Position numbers and translations under genes: made by a program
From: Ichthyophonus hoferi
Lineage: Eukaryota > Opisthokonta > Ichthyosporea > Ichthyophonida > Ichthyophonidae
NCBI GenBank assembly: GCA_002751075.1
Contig: NAOQ01000302.1
Coordinates: 20,967 to 84,966, forward strand
Length of the DNA stretch: 64,000 nucleotides
Reading direction: 5' to 3'
The notes under the pieces: model-generated
What the model was told of the DNA's origin: nothing
Database searches by the model: none
The model's input: only the letters and a program-made list of their open reading frames with translations
Shown here: one piece after another, positions 51,401 to 63,571 of the stretch
How the letters are laid out: the number at the start of each line of letters is the position of its first letter
Numbering within the stretch: the stretch's first letter is position 1

Positions 51401-51718
51401 GAAATAGGAACAAGGAGTAGCCTGCTAGGAATAAATAATAAATATAATAAAAGATATACATACGAAAAACAGAGACATACACACACCAACAAATGAAACT
51501 ATACACATACTGTCCTGGTCATTCTACCTGTCTACAAGCACGAAACAAAGTATACGCATAGGTACAACTCTACTGTACATGTAAAAAAAAAAAAAATGCA
51601 CTGGAAATTGGAAAGACAAAAGAATAACGTGAACTTAAAAACAGGTGTCCTTGAAACTAAATCCAGATGGATGGGTTAGTGTCTTTACCTCCAGATATTC
51701 CTTATGTTCGTCATCCAT
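46575..51718 (-). CDS. FEX: Fluoride export channel, two-domain FEX/Fluc type
   Basis: Nine exons on the minus strand join in phase to 376 codons: 51689-51718, 51228-51305, 49882-50051, 49332-49430, 48731-48999, 47862-48011, 47181-47319, 46855-46925 and 46575-46699. All introns are GT-AG. The protein is a tandem of two CrcB/Fluc domains, as in eukaryotic FEX, and has the family's length (yeast FEX1 is about 375). Both halves begin with the same IGVLIR block (53-58 and 265-270). Domain 1 carries CGSCTTFSSWM (139-149). Domain 2 carries YGTFAANVLG with the pore Asn at 290, and CGSLTTVSTF (325-334). In domain 1 the Asn position is Glu (YAEMFGSLFMG, Glu106). In domain 2 the first box Phe is Val331. 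The final hydrophobic segment ends two residues before the stop. FEX proteins sit in the plasma membrane and let fluoride leave the cell. The first two exons encode a short polar N-terminus (MDDEHKEYLE, then Lys/Pro-rich). The Ns at 50324-50472 lie in the second intron and could hide an exon, though phases fit without one. Confidence 0.9.
50159..50633. repeat. Perfect 161-bp duplication flanking an N gap
   Basis: 50159-50319 and 50473-50633 are identical over 161 bp, separated by four bases and 149 Ns (50324-50472). Every other repeat in the window is diverged, so exact identity beside a gap points to an assembly artefact or unresolved haplotype overlap, not a real tandem repeat. Confidence 0.85.
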
Positions 51719-54660
51719 GATTTCTATCAAAATACTCTAAGGTATGAACTTGGAGGTATTGATCACAGTAACTAAAGGACATAAACTATAGAATCACTAT
51801 AAACTAATGTTTTAAATTATAGCCCTGCACTAGAGAGCCATACAGTTAAATACACCCAACAAAGCAACAACTTAAACTAAAGCACCAACATATATACACA
51901 ATAGGACTGGTACTAACAAATCATATCGCGCTACTTGTTATTGTACTGCATGTGATACGGTCGATTGATGTCTGCCTCTTGGACTAATCAGTATGGAATT
52001 AATGTTTGTTTTATATCAAATACAAATATTTCATTGGCTCCTAAATTTATTCTCCGGATGATTAACTATAGATCTAATCTAGAAATGTTAATTGAGATCA
52101 GCCAATTAAATCTATTGTACAATTCACATGTTCCACTCATAACCTTACATAATGTTTACACCAATTCCTTACTTTATACACATCATGTGTGCCTATCTTA
52201 TTACAATAATGCAAATATTTTAAATTAGTCACTTATATTATAATTATGATTATTGTGAAATAGAATCACATTCAACAATTGGTCTCTCAATGGAGAGTCT
52301 GCAGCATTTTGACTGTATATTGATCCTAAGCTTCGATTCCAAGTCGTTTTCCATCATGATTAAGATTCTCTTTTAAGATTAAGATGCGATCACCTGCGAT
52401 TGATCAGTTGATGATGACTGAAGATCAATTCCTTACCTTTGCTTGCAACAATATAAATGTACATACATATAATCTGAATACAGAACTGTTGACATATTTT
52501 AGATGTAGTAAAAAGACCCGTCTATATTACAGTTTTCTATTGATACTAGTAGTTAGCCATACTGCAGTGTACTGCATTTACTCACTAACGCAAACTAAAA
52601 AAGTTCAATTGTTTCCCAAAATAGGTAATGGCATGTTTACCTTTTTTATACCATTTTCATAATATTATATTTTTTCTTCGAACTTCATCTATTACCTATT
52701 ACCAATCAATCAACACAAACGATAAAATAATCTTAATTTAATAATAGTCACCCATGAGATAAGATAGTTTGGAAAACCTTACAATTGGTTAATTATCATA
52801 CCTTTGCACGATGCATATAATGCTCAATGAGCACTCATGTGCTTTTGTTCGCCGAGGAAAACTGAGCAAAACCTTTTTCATTTATTTTGAAGTAGGGTGA
52901 ATGAGCAGGTGTTGGTTTAATATAGGAAATAATATAAATGGAAATTAAAATTAAAATCATGTGAGAAATAGAAGTGGGTAAATGAAACCCTTTAAAATTA
53001 ACTAATATCTTGTTTTTGTAGATACTGTTATGCGAGCCACAACCTTCCTCCATTTCTAGCTACCTCTTATATCTTATATTTTATATTAAATATTTCATTC
53101 CATTAATTTTATAACAATAATATAATTTCTTCGTCATCTTTTGGTCTCATTTGCATACATTTGACTTCTATACGGCATGCTTAATTTTTAGTTATTTCTT
53201 TATAGCGAATGAAATCCATTCGATTATTCTATTTCACTTGTATGACGTGATGAATCTTGAATCTATCTAATTAAATATTAATGCCTATCCGGTGTAAGTC
53301 ATCTATTTACCGTTGCTTATAAATTGGTACGGATTATACCCAATAAAAAGTGAAAATCAGATACACTTTTTAAATGTTTAATATTGATAGTAAAAAATTA
53401 CTAAAATATGTCATTAATTAAAATATATCAAACATAAGATTATATGTATAAATTTTTTTTGCTCATTTATAGTATTTATAAGCAAAATTGGCTTACCTTT
53501 GAGGATTTACTGCCTGATAGCCTCCGAGCCAATAAAATAACAGTTATGTACACTAGCGCATCTGCAAGTTCAATCCTGATTAACATAGCGCCTAAATATC
53601 TATGCGTACTTATCTTATATTACATTTATATTCTTTTAATTTTTTTCTTTTATTTAATAAAATATTAGTAAATATTAAAAAATTAATATTATTATTATAA
53701 AATATTACACTTACAAAAAAATCATGAGATTAAAAATACTAGAAATATTTTATACATTTCTACATGCAAGAGTCAATTGGCTAATAATGCATCAATATGC
53801 AATCTATTCATGACTTTGGCTCATAGACAATTCCCATTTAGTAAACAATTGCTCTAATTGTCAAAATTATGTACAATATTTACTTCTCGTAATCTTCTGT
53901 TTTATGAGCATTTAAACATACCGACGGGGAGTATTACTACATACTATATATAGGTTTTATATAGACAGATTCTAAATCTGAATATTGCGGCATAGCAATA
54001 GTATACTTTTTAGCTTTGTTTTTACTTAGTTCTGTAGACTATTAAATTTCTAGCAGGTTACTGTATTTTTGAGTCAACAACAAAAATATGTAAGAAATCT
54101 CACACGTACATATTATATAATACATATATATTTTCATATTATACAATTATTTATTAAGAGGAATCCTAAATAAAGTCTATAGTACCTTTCAAGGCTCAGG
54201 TATCTTTCTCAGGTAACTACAATACATTCTCTTTAATTGACAGCATTATCATATAGCTATGTTTAAACGAAGACCCAGTTGTACAGCTCCATACTAATTG
54301 TTATGATTATTTTACAAAATTCTTTCTCTGAAATGCTTTTATTATAATATTCTTATATATACATATTTATGATGAAAGTAACCTATATATGTATATACCA
54401 TATATCACTACTATCTCTTTAAAGTTCCCTGTCCCACAACTCCAATTAACATATATAGTATAGGATAAGAGATGATACATATGTATATATATACTAAATA
54501 TTTGAAAGACACAATCATTTTTTATTCCCGTGACTCTTTCTACACTTTTATAACAAATATAGAGGTATTGCATTTGTTTACTTAAGTGTATTTTCTTGAT
54601 GCTTTTCCTATATATAGGCATACATACATACAAATACACAAACATAAAAACATACATACA

Positions 54661-54692
<32 letters not shown>

Positions 54693-55520
54693 GACACAAA
54701 ATATGTGCTACAGTGTTATAATATACAGCATATACTATAGTATTAGAACATATAGCATATCATAACAATACAAATATAAACCTAAGTATATATGTAATCT
54801 ACATCTATATAATATAGTATTATTTAATGGTATAGATATATATATACTTGGAAATAGCAGAGAGACTATAGTATAGTTCTTACCAGCTTATATTCATTAA
54901 TGCTATGTAGAAAATGTCAAATTTTATTCTCACCCGACTATTGGTCTATTATAAGTTAATTTTTTAAAATAAAATTTCTGCTACCAGTCAGCTTTCTAAA
55001 TCTTTATCTACTAGGTTATGTTTATACTATCATTGGAGCAACTACACTAATCAAGAAAGACAGATAAGAAAAAAAAATACATATTCACTAACTACAATTG
55101 GGCTATTTAAAATATTATAGCAGATGCTGATTGGATATTATTTTAATGAAGGAACCAGTGAGTTTTTATGGAACATTTACTTTTTAAGAAAAACCAAAAA
55201 TAGAATATATATATATACTTTGAAATTTATAATATCTTGAAATTGATTTAAAACTGGTCTATTTTTGAAACACTTATATATGCTCATTATTACTATAAAG
55301 CAAGAAATTAAGAATATAACCAATAGATATAACATAATTTAACATTCACTTTTTAAATCAAGTTCTCTGCCAGTAATAACACACACAGCAGCATTATAAA
55401 ACAGCAAGCTGATAAATTTTATGTACCATACATTTATTTTTTACCATCTTCAACCAATAGTAACGTACATATGTTCCTTTTATAGTATACCACAGGTGTT
55501 TATTGATTATATATCATAGA
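51719..55520. other. Intergenic between FEX and the FERM gene
   Basis: Both genes probably have their promoters here, since they diverge. ATTGG/CCAAT pentamers occur at 52034, 52102 and 55453. A (CATA)10 run lies at 54651-54690 and TA-rich sequence throughout. A short exon-like stretch at 53470-53550 (KQNWLTFEDLLPDSLRANKI) has no partner exon. No gene established. Confidence 0.45.
54651..54690 (+). repeat. (CATA)10 microsatellite
   Basis: Ten uninterrupted CATA units. Confidence 0.95.
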
Positions 55521-55533
55521 GGAAATGACGTCA
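55450..55533 (+). promoter_or_regulatory. CCAAT box and CRE palindrome at the FERM gene start
   Basis: CCAAT at 55453-55457 lies ~70 bp before the start codon. A perfect CRE palindrome TGACGTCA (55526-55533) overlaps the ATG and the next two codons. No clear TATA box. Confidence 0.4.
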
Positions 55534-58500
55534 GAGACAGGAAAAGCAGCTTTTCGGGTAACACAAGTAAGTAATTGTAACTACAGATTATGTATGGCTG
55601 AAAGAGGGTTTAACGCTGTTATTTATACCAATCATATCTTGCGTTATAATTATAGGTATGGTTGATATTTCTCATTTTTCTACGTATATATCAAATATGT
55701 TGTATTAGGTGTAATGGATGATTGTGGGCCTTGTATTTAATTCAAACACATTTTTGCTTTTATATATGCGTGTATCTATATATCTATATATAGTTAAATA
55801 GTTAGGTGTGCGATTGGATAGAAAGGATAAAGTACGATAGATCATCCAAAAATATGCTTCATACATACATATGCACACATATCTCCTTATAATAACGACT
55901 CTCTCAGCCTATCTAAACCCGAGATTAAAACTTTATATATCTACTTCTGCCCAATTATTATGATAATATATATATGTGTGTGTTGGGATACATAGGTGTA
56001 TGTGATTTTATATTTTTATATGCATAGATGCATATATATACAAAGGTATTGGTGCGCACAAGTATTTAGGTGTACAATATATAATATATATTGCAATATT
56101 TTAATATAAAGTACATACTATAGTATGATAGCATACAATATGTATTATAGTATTATAACCTATATTATATATTACATAGGACCTAATGTTAAGCTCACCG
56201 TTTAAGCCCGGCACAATCTCTGCATTGATTTATCAGAAAGGAAATGGTAAGTAAATATTATACTACATTATCTTATATTTATACTAGGCTATACCATGTT
56301 ATATTAGATTATACTATATAATATAATACTATATTATTTTCTCTTATATTATAGTGTATTATATTATATTATATTACATTATGTAACAAATATCTACGTG
56401 CCTAATATCATTTATACCTGTATTTACAATTAAATATCTTTATCTGCATTGCCGTTTCCTGTCTCTATATATACATTTACATACCTAGCTAATTACACCC
56501 TTATTCTTATTAGTTAATTAATGTTAATTAATATCTAATAAGAGTGCGATAGAACCAATCAGTAGAGGTCATACTAACTAGCATTATCTAAAACTTATTA
56601 TTATTTTCATATTTTAGTATGTATATTACTTTCACACATACAACTGCTATATTGGACTTTTAAAATACAAAACGAGTACTACAGTAGTGTAATATTATAA
56701 TATAGTGTAGTACAGTATAGTATAGTATAATTTATAATACAATAGAATACAACCAATACTATAGCACATATACAATTATTATGTGAATTTTAAGTATAGC
56801 ACCCAATAGTTAAAGTTGAGATAAAGCTAAACTATAAACTGAGCAGAGGTGGTAGCACGTGTACACGAGGAAAAGATCAAGAAAGGTCACGCGGCAGTTG
56901 CAGAAGATGCTGTAACGAGATCTAAGGTGGGAATTACCAATAATCACTTTGTTTATATTGGCTATGGTAGCCGTACCTATAGATATACTTGTACCTATAT
57001 ATGGATATATACTGAGGCATAATATGAATAAAGGGAGTGAAAGATATGTTATAAGAGAGAGATATATATACCTTAACATATACATATACGCACACATATG
57101 TTCGTTTATTAATTTCAAATAGTACTATGTGTGCCAGTATGTTAATTATTTGACTGATCTACAATGATATACATACATGCCAGCTAATTATAATGAGACA
57201 ATATCAGTTAAAGTGTAATTCTTTCTATCTGGAATTATTTATCATTTCAATACTTCAATCACATACCTCACTATATATATATTAATGCAACTTTATATTT
57301 AAAAGTTGCATCCTATTTAACGAATCATTTAATTACAATTCCATTATTAAGTTTAATTTTAAATTTTAAATAGAATAATTTTTCTTCAGCTGTATCTATT
57401 TGACATATTCCTCATCATTTTTTAAAAGCATATTCAAATCCTTACACATATTTTAATTTTCAATATTTTATAAAGTTCTTTTCTCTCGATTAGTATAGGT
57501 TAACTGAGAGATATTAACCTATATATGGTGTATTTAACAGAATAAATCAATTAAAAGTTTACTACTGGCACTAAGAAAAACAGACAAAGCCTATAAAGGT
57601 AGTATTTTATAATTCATCTCTTACGTGTGATTGGTTTCATGGTTTTACTTAACAGCTTTTATGATTGTATGATGGATATACATATATATTTACATATAAA
57701 TGTATGTTTAAGTATACACTTACATATACATACACATTTAAATATACATTTACATATACATATATATGTGCATATCTTTATTTACACGCTCATGTGTTTC
57801 ATTTTACCGCATTATCTCTATATCTTGATTTCTATTTTCACTCGTACATTAATTCTCTACACCTATATTCCTCTATCCTATTGGTTATTAATGCCACATC
57901 ACATATATTCACACGCAATTTATTTTACTCTCCTTCCCCCATTTTACCCTATCAGATGCAATAAATAATATTGTAATATGTTTAATGGATGGTAGTCGAA
58001 AGACAATTCCATTGGCTAAAGGTCATCACACCAATGCCCAGGATATTTGCAATATGGCGAGTGCTTGCATCCCTCTTTCTCTCTTTTATTGGTGGTATAC
58101 CTACTAACTCGTATATTATTGGATATTATTCTTTTCTTTCCTTTCCTATCTACCAATAAAGGTCTACAATTTCTAATATTATTATTAAGTTTTTTGCATT
58201 TGGTTTTACTTATATACACATATAGATATGTGAATATATAAATATACAAATATAGGTACTAATGCTATTCGTCGTACTACATAGCACATACCTATTATTA
58301 TAGTATCATCCTTTCCTAACATAGGTCCGCATCACACGCCCTACCCCCACCTATCCCCATCTCTCCCTGCTATAGATGGCATCTGCTGTAGGCCTTCCCT
58401 CCTCCACCCAATGCCTCTTTGCCTTGTGGATAACTGAACTTCCTTTTGGTTAGTATGGCTTTTAATTTTAAATTATCATGTCATTGGCATTTTAGTTTAT

Positions 58501-61500
58501 CTGAAAATCTTAAAACTCAAATGTGTTACTTTTGAGTATCAATTGAAATATATATATGGAATAGTTATAAATCACTCGAATGTTATTGGAGGATAGTAAT
58601 GGTACATTTATGGTATGGCCAGTCACAAAGGTTATAGATTTATTAATGTGTAATAGTATAATAGTATAGAAGTATAATGGCATAATATTTAACATTGCTA
58701 ATATTTTTATTATTCTATTATTCTTATTCTTACCTTTATTATTATTATTACCATTACCACATATACCACCAATCCAGTCCATTTATTCCCTAGACCCTCA
58801 CATTGCCCCCGTATACAATTTCACCTCTTTGTTTTCTTCCAATCACTCTGCATTATTTCTCTCTAATATGCCTTTATTTTTTCCCTTTCCTTTCACAAAT
58901 GTGCATTCATTTTAATACATGCCTTTATCCTAATTAGAACTACAATTTAAACCTTACTACGAGCCAATACACGTATACAAGCAATGGCCCGACATTATGC
59001 ATAAATTTACTCGCAAACCATTGAATCTTCCAACCAATGCCCGACTAGAATATAGACGTCAAGCCTTCACAACCAAACAGAATGACAGATCTATCTTGGA
59101 TCCAATCACTATAAAAATGCTCTATGATGAGGTAAACATAATCATTGGATACTGAGGTATACAGGAGAGGAATGGTTGGTAGAGAGGGTACTAGATGTGA
59201 AAATTTATTATTATTTTGAAGTGCGATTTTTTACCGATCACTTTCACTGATCCGATTAGGTTTACCCGAATCAACATGATAGTTTTCTTTTCAGTTGCAA
59301 TATTAGTAGATTTAATGATCTTTTATCATTAGTTGTGTTAAAATCTTCCACAAAGCTAAGAGAAAAAAGGACTGGCTTGTCTAATTAATATTTAATTATT
59401 AATTAATACCTATCATAATGTTATCATCTGTTGATAATATCCAATCACGCAACAAATCAGCTTACTCAATGAGTTTTGGACTTTAGTTGTTAATTTAATT
59501 TATCTTATTGGGATAATATGCAACCAATTTACATAGTATAATATTATATAGATACTATACACATACTATCCATATACTATCCATATATTATACATATATT
59601 ATCTATATATTATCTATATACTATACCTATATTCCACCTCTATTATACATATAGATATATTTATTAACATACCCTCCCCACCAATAGTGTCGCTTCAATG
59701 TCATGTCTTCCGTGTATCCTATATCAGTGCCTGACGCAGTCCAATTGGCTGCCCTAGATCTACAACTTATATTAGGTGACTATGATCCAATGACGAACAA
59801 CGAGCTATTTTATAGGTGAGTGAGATAATAGGATAAAATAGGATAGGATAGGGTCGGATAGGATAGGGGGATAGTATGATAGTATTGTATTATTATTCTA
59901 TTATAGTTATACTGTTATACTGTTACACTGTTATACTGTTATACTGTTATACTGTTATACAATAATATTAAATATACTATCATACTATTATATAAAATAA
60001 CAGTGTAGTCATCCAATTTCTGAAGGTAGTTATCTCATTTTAAAAAAAAACATTAAAATCCAATCTAATGTTTTTTATTATACTATAAATAGTAACATAC
60101 CATCAGAGCATGTAATTAGTGACATTAAACCAATCAATATACAGTGAGGACGTGTTAAATGAATTGGTTCCCAGCCACCTAATCCAGTCAGAGAGTGTTA
60201 GCACCTGGGCTATTCTTATTGGTACAACCCATCAGGTCTATAAAGGTAAATTATTGTATGTGGGTGTATTATAATAGGTTAGTAGGATAGTAAGATAGTA
60301 AGATGGTAGGATAGTATGAAAGTAGAATAGTAAGATAGTAAGATAGTATGATAGTATAATAATAGGATAAGAGGATAGTAAGATAGGGGGATAGTAAGAT
60401 CGTAAGATAATAGGATAGAATGCTAATATAATAGTGTAGTAGTATAATATAGTAGTGTAATGGTATAATGGTATGATCAAGTGATAGTATGATTATCATC
60501 TTTTAATTAGTATAAAACAATTATATCATTAGTAAACACCAATCATTTCATTGTAAATGAGCCAGCATAACATTCTTTAACAATTTGAACATCCACAGGG
60601 ACCAATAACATCACAGATCTTCACTGGCTATATTTAAAGTACTGCCAACAATGGCCCTCCTATGGCTCAATCTTTTTCTATGGTATTGTTTTATTTTTGT
60701 AAAATTTAAATTTTACCGCTACTCCAATCCAATGTTTGATACCATTATCAAGTAAACAGATCCACCAATCATAATAACACATTAAAATATATTCTCTAAC
60801 ACCTACCTCGCCCTCTTCCCTCCTTCTGACCACGTTTTATCATTGCTACCTACCAACTAATCATTTATTTCCAAATGTCCTGGCATATATTCTCCAATCA
60901 ACCCCTTCGTGGCTTGCAGCTAATTGGTTCTTTCCCTCTATAGCATGTGATTAACCATGAGAATACAATGCTCACTTACACTGTACTGTTCCTACCTAAT
61001 TGGTTGTCCTCTCAGGCAAACTATTTATGGGCTCAACTAATGAATTAGAGGAGCAAGAGGTCCCCCTAGACTTGGAAGTAGTGAGGATTGGTGTCAATAT
61101 GGAAGGGCTTCATATCATACATCATCAGACTAATGTATGTGCATGTGTGTATGACGTGTTCTGTGGGCTTTATTGGGTTTATAATGGACTAGCAGAAGGG
61201 GAGAAAAGGGTATGAGTAGTGGAGAGAAGGAGAAAGAAAGACAGAGAGGGCATACGTCTAGTCAGAGATTGGACAATGTATTCTAATGACTTATGGCTGA
61301 TACATATCTTTCTAGAGTACAGAGTAATTGTATGTAAAGGGGGTTTAACAAACTACTAACCGTTCAGATCCCCCCTCCCAGGTGTTGCAATACTATATTC
61401 CCCTAGAGCACATGGCATGGTATGCCAGTGAGGGAGATCGAATGCTATATATAGAATATGGAGTAGAGGTAGAGCCTATGACGATTACTATCATCACACC

Positions 61501-62218
61501 TCAGGTATGTGCTATGTATTATAGCACTTTAACATTTTAAATGAGCTTGTTAAGTGGTTGCTCTAGGGGTAGATGGGTTAATAGTCCTGTAGTATATTGT
61601 AAACATACTATAATACAACTACAATAACAATATACTCGATCCCCAGGCCCTACTAGTGGAGACAGTCATTTTACGGTTCTTGGAGATGAAAAAGGAGCAG
61701 AAGGACGTCATAGAGTTGGTAAGTATAGCCTACTGCTGCTACGTATATTAGCAATAAAATATATCCCTAACATGTTATTGCCATATCAATAGATGCCTAC
61801 ACTTACCCGCCCCCCCACTCTCTCTTAGCCCCAGAGCCCCAACATCATGATAGAGATAGAACCCAGTGCCTACCCTCATGACCTACAGCCCAGTGCTCCC
61901 CCAGCTAGCATTGGCGCCCAATCAGATGATGGTACGAGTATGAATTATTCAGTCATAGCAATACAATACTGTTGCTTGTCTATTGTGTTATTTTAATACT
62001 AACGCCTGTACAGCATTGGTAGAGTGGTAGGTCTCTCTATCCTATCTCATAGCAATTAATCCCCTCTCCTTCTCCTCCCTCTAGGAGTCATCTCTGCCCT
62101 CCTGCAAAACATTACCCTGGATATTCTCTCAATGAAAAGTACATCTGTCACCCAAGACTCTCCACAACCACAGTTACCTTATACTAATACTAGTACTAAT
62201 ACTAATCCCACTCAGTAG
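55525..62218 (+). CDS. FRMD8-like FERM-domain protein, 439 aa, 13 exons
   Basis: Exons 55525-55566, 56180-56246, 56847-56926, 58376-58448, 58938-59131, 59688-59815, 60145-60245, 60599-60682, 61016-61134, 61382-61504, 61647-61718, 61829-61931 and 62085-62218 keep one frame through all GT-AG introns. The FERM lobes follow in order: F1 at about 15-85 (DLMLSSPFKPG to CLFALWITE); then the FRMD8-type block LQFKPYYEPIHVYKQWPDIM (human FRMD8 has [20 protein letters not shown]); F2 at about 110-255 with LEYRRQAF, YPISVPDAVQLAALDLQLIL-GDYDP and QQWPSYGSIFFYG; and an F3 PTB-like lobe at about 265-360 (VVRIGVNMEGLHIIH, MLYIEYGVEVEP, ALLVETVILRFLEM). A short Pro/Thr/Asn-rich tail follows. Human FRMD8 is 464 aa. 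FRMD8 binds iRhoms and supports ADAM17 shedding, and its fly relative Bili dampens Wnt signalling; a similar role here is inference. KRIT1 and SNX17-type FERMs are the next candidates. The first three exons are small, so the start is the least certain part. Confidence 0.88.
59909..59960 (+). repeat. 8-bp minisatellite (ATACTGTT) in a FERM-gene intron
   Basis: Six and a half copies with one A-to-C variant, between exons 6 and 7. A GGATA-rich run precedes it at 59825-59870. Confidence 0.9.
60275..60425 (+). repeat. Degenerate (AGGATAGTA/AGATAGTA)n repeat in a FERM-gene intron
   Basis: About 15 units of 7-9 bases with small variations, in the intron after exon 7. Its reverse complement gives long Tyr/Leu/Ile chance frames. 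Confidence 0.85.
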
Positions 62219-62477
62219 CTATATGCTATTAGATAGTACATAGCTACACATTATTCTAGTGTTAAAGAAAGCGTGTATACAAATTACTATTGTTGGCATT
62301 TTCACTTATGTATTACAGGGTTTTTTTTAATCATATAAGGGAAATACAAATATTAACCAGACATATGGACATTAATATATGTATTATATATAGTTTAGCT
62401 ATACTATAATAGAATCCCAGAAGGTTTGCCGGCCAAACCTTAATATAAATAACAGACCTTTAGTGCTTACACACTAC

Positions 62478-62483
62478 AATAAA
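62478..62483 (+). terminator. Poly(A) signal of the FERM gene
   Basis: AATAAA 260 bp after the stop codon; no earlier canonical hexamer on this strand. Confidence 0.5.
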
Positions 62484-63571
62484 GTGCCTGTGATGATGAT
62501 GATATATATATATATAATTGAAACTAGTCCATTCTACATAGGCGCATTGTTTGACACCCTTATTAAAGGGAAATAGTGCCTAGTCCATATGCCCATATAG
62601 ATGTATATACATATACATACACATGCTGGGAGTTAGATAATAGCAAGTATGTCTGAGGTATATGGGCGGCTAAGTGTAGACTTAGGGTTGGGATTCAATA
62701 CATATGGCAAGGCGTGGTGTGCAGAACCAAAGGCCTATCAAACCAACACACCACCAAAATGTATAGGTGTGTTTGTTTCAAGACTGAAACCTCATATAAT
62801 ACAACGGTGGTTTAAAAGTATTTTAAACTTTTATTCAAGTATGCAGGCCTATAAGTATAAGGCTTTATAATTATACATAGTAAGCTAGTAGTGTACGGCG
62901 TACCTCCCTCTAGTATCTAGGCCAAAGAACAACCATTACCATTTAGAGTAACTTGTCCTTGTTAGATTCACATTTCCTGTGAAGATATAGGGTTAACGGT
63001 TAATACCAGGTTAGTATACACATACATACACATACCCTATGAGAAGAAAGGTCTCTATCTTTCTGTGTGTATATATATGTGACACGGACATATGTATATT
63101 TCATTTTTTAATATATGATTGAGATACAGGTGTGCTGTATAGTATTGAAAAAATAAAATTAGGAGCTAAGGCTAAATTGGTTGGATTCTTTTCAAATATC
63201 AGGAGGATGGGAGAGGATAAGCTGGGGAAGGGGAAAAGGAATAGTGCCAGCACTCTACTACTATGTACTATCTACTCATGGAGAATAGGGCCTTGGACTG
63301 CCTTGATTATTTAGAGTTAACAGCAACTTGCTGACCACTCATGGAGACTGATCCCAAAGCTTGCTAAGCAATCTTTGATTGTACGCTACTTCTACTAAAG
63401 ATAAACAAAAAGAACTATAGCTACATCACATATACGCAGGTACAATGCAAGAAAGAGAAAAGTTTAACCTTAAGCTGGTCAAGTGATAGAACCAATAGAA
63501 TGACGTACATGGTATGTTACAGAGATATTAGGTAGAGGGGGAGGGGGAGGGGGATGGTGGCGGCATCTTAC
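62484..63571. other. Intergenic or downstream introns of the right-edge gene
   Basis: Possible extra minus-strand exon from 63221 downwards, after a CCCCTTCCCCAG acceptor. It would continue the right-edge gene's frame (LSSPILLIFEKNP), but no donor was found. A G-rich simple run at 63534-63553. Otherwise nothing recognised. Confidence 0.35.

Noticed and set aside
46575-51718. Bacterial CrcB contamination
   Set aside because: Nine exons with canonical splice sites in phase and the duplicated-domain layout show a eukaryotic FEX gene.
51965-52662. Open frames of 87 and 92 codons
   Set aside because: Composition follows AT-rich background, with no splice sites, domain or promoter.
60238-60499. 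Long minus-strand frames rich in Tyr, Leu and Ile
   Set aside because: Pure by-product of the AGATAGTA-type intron repeat.
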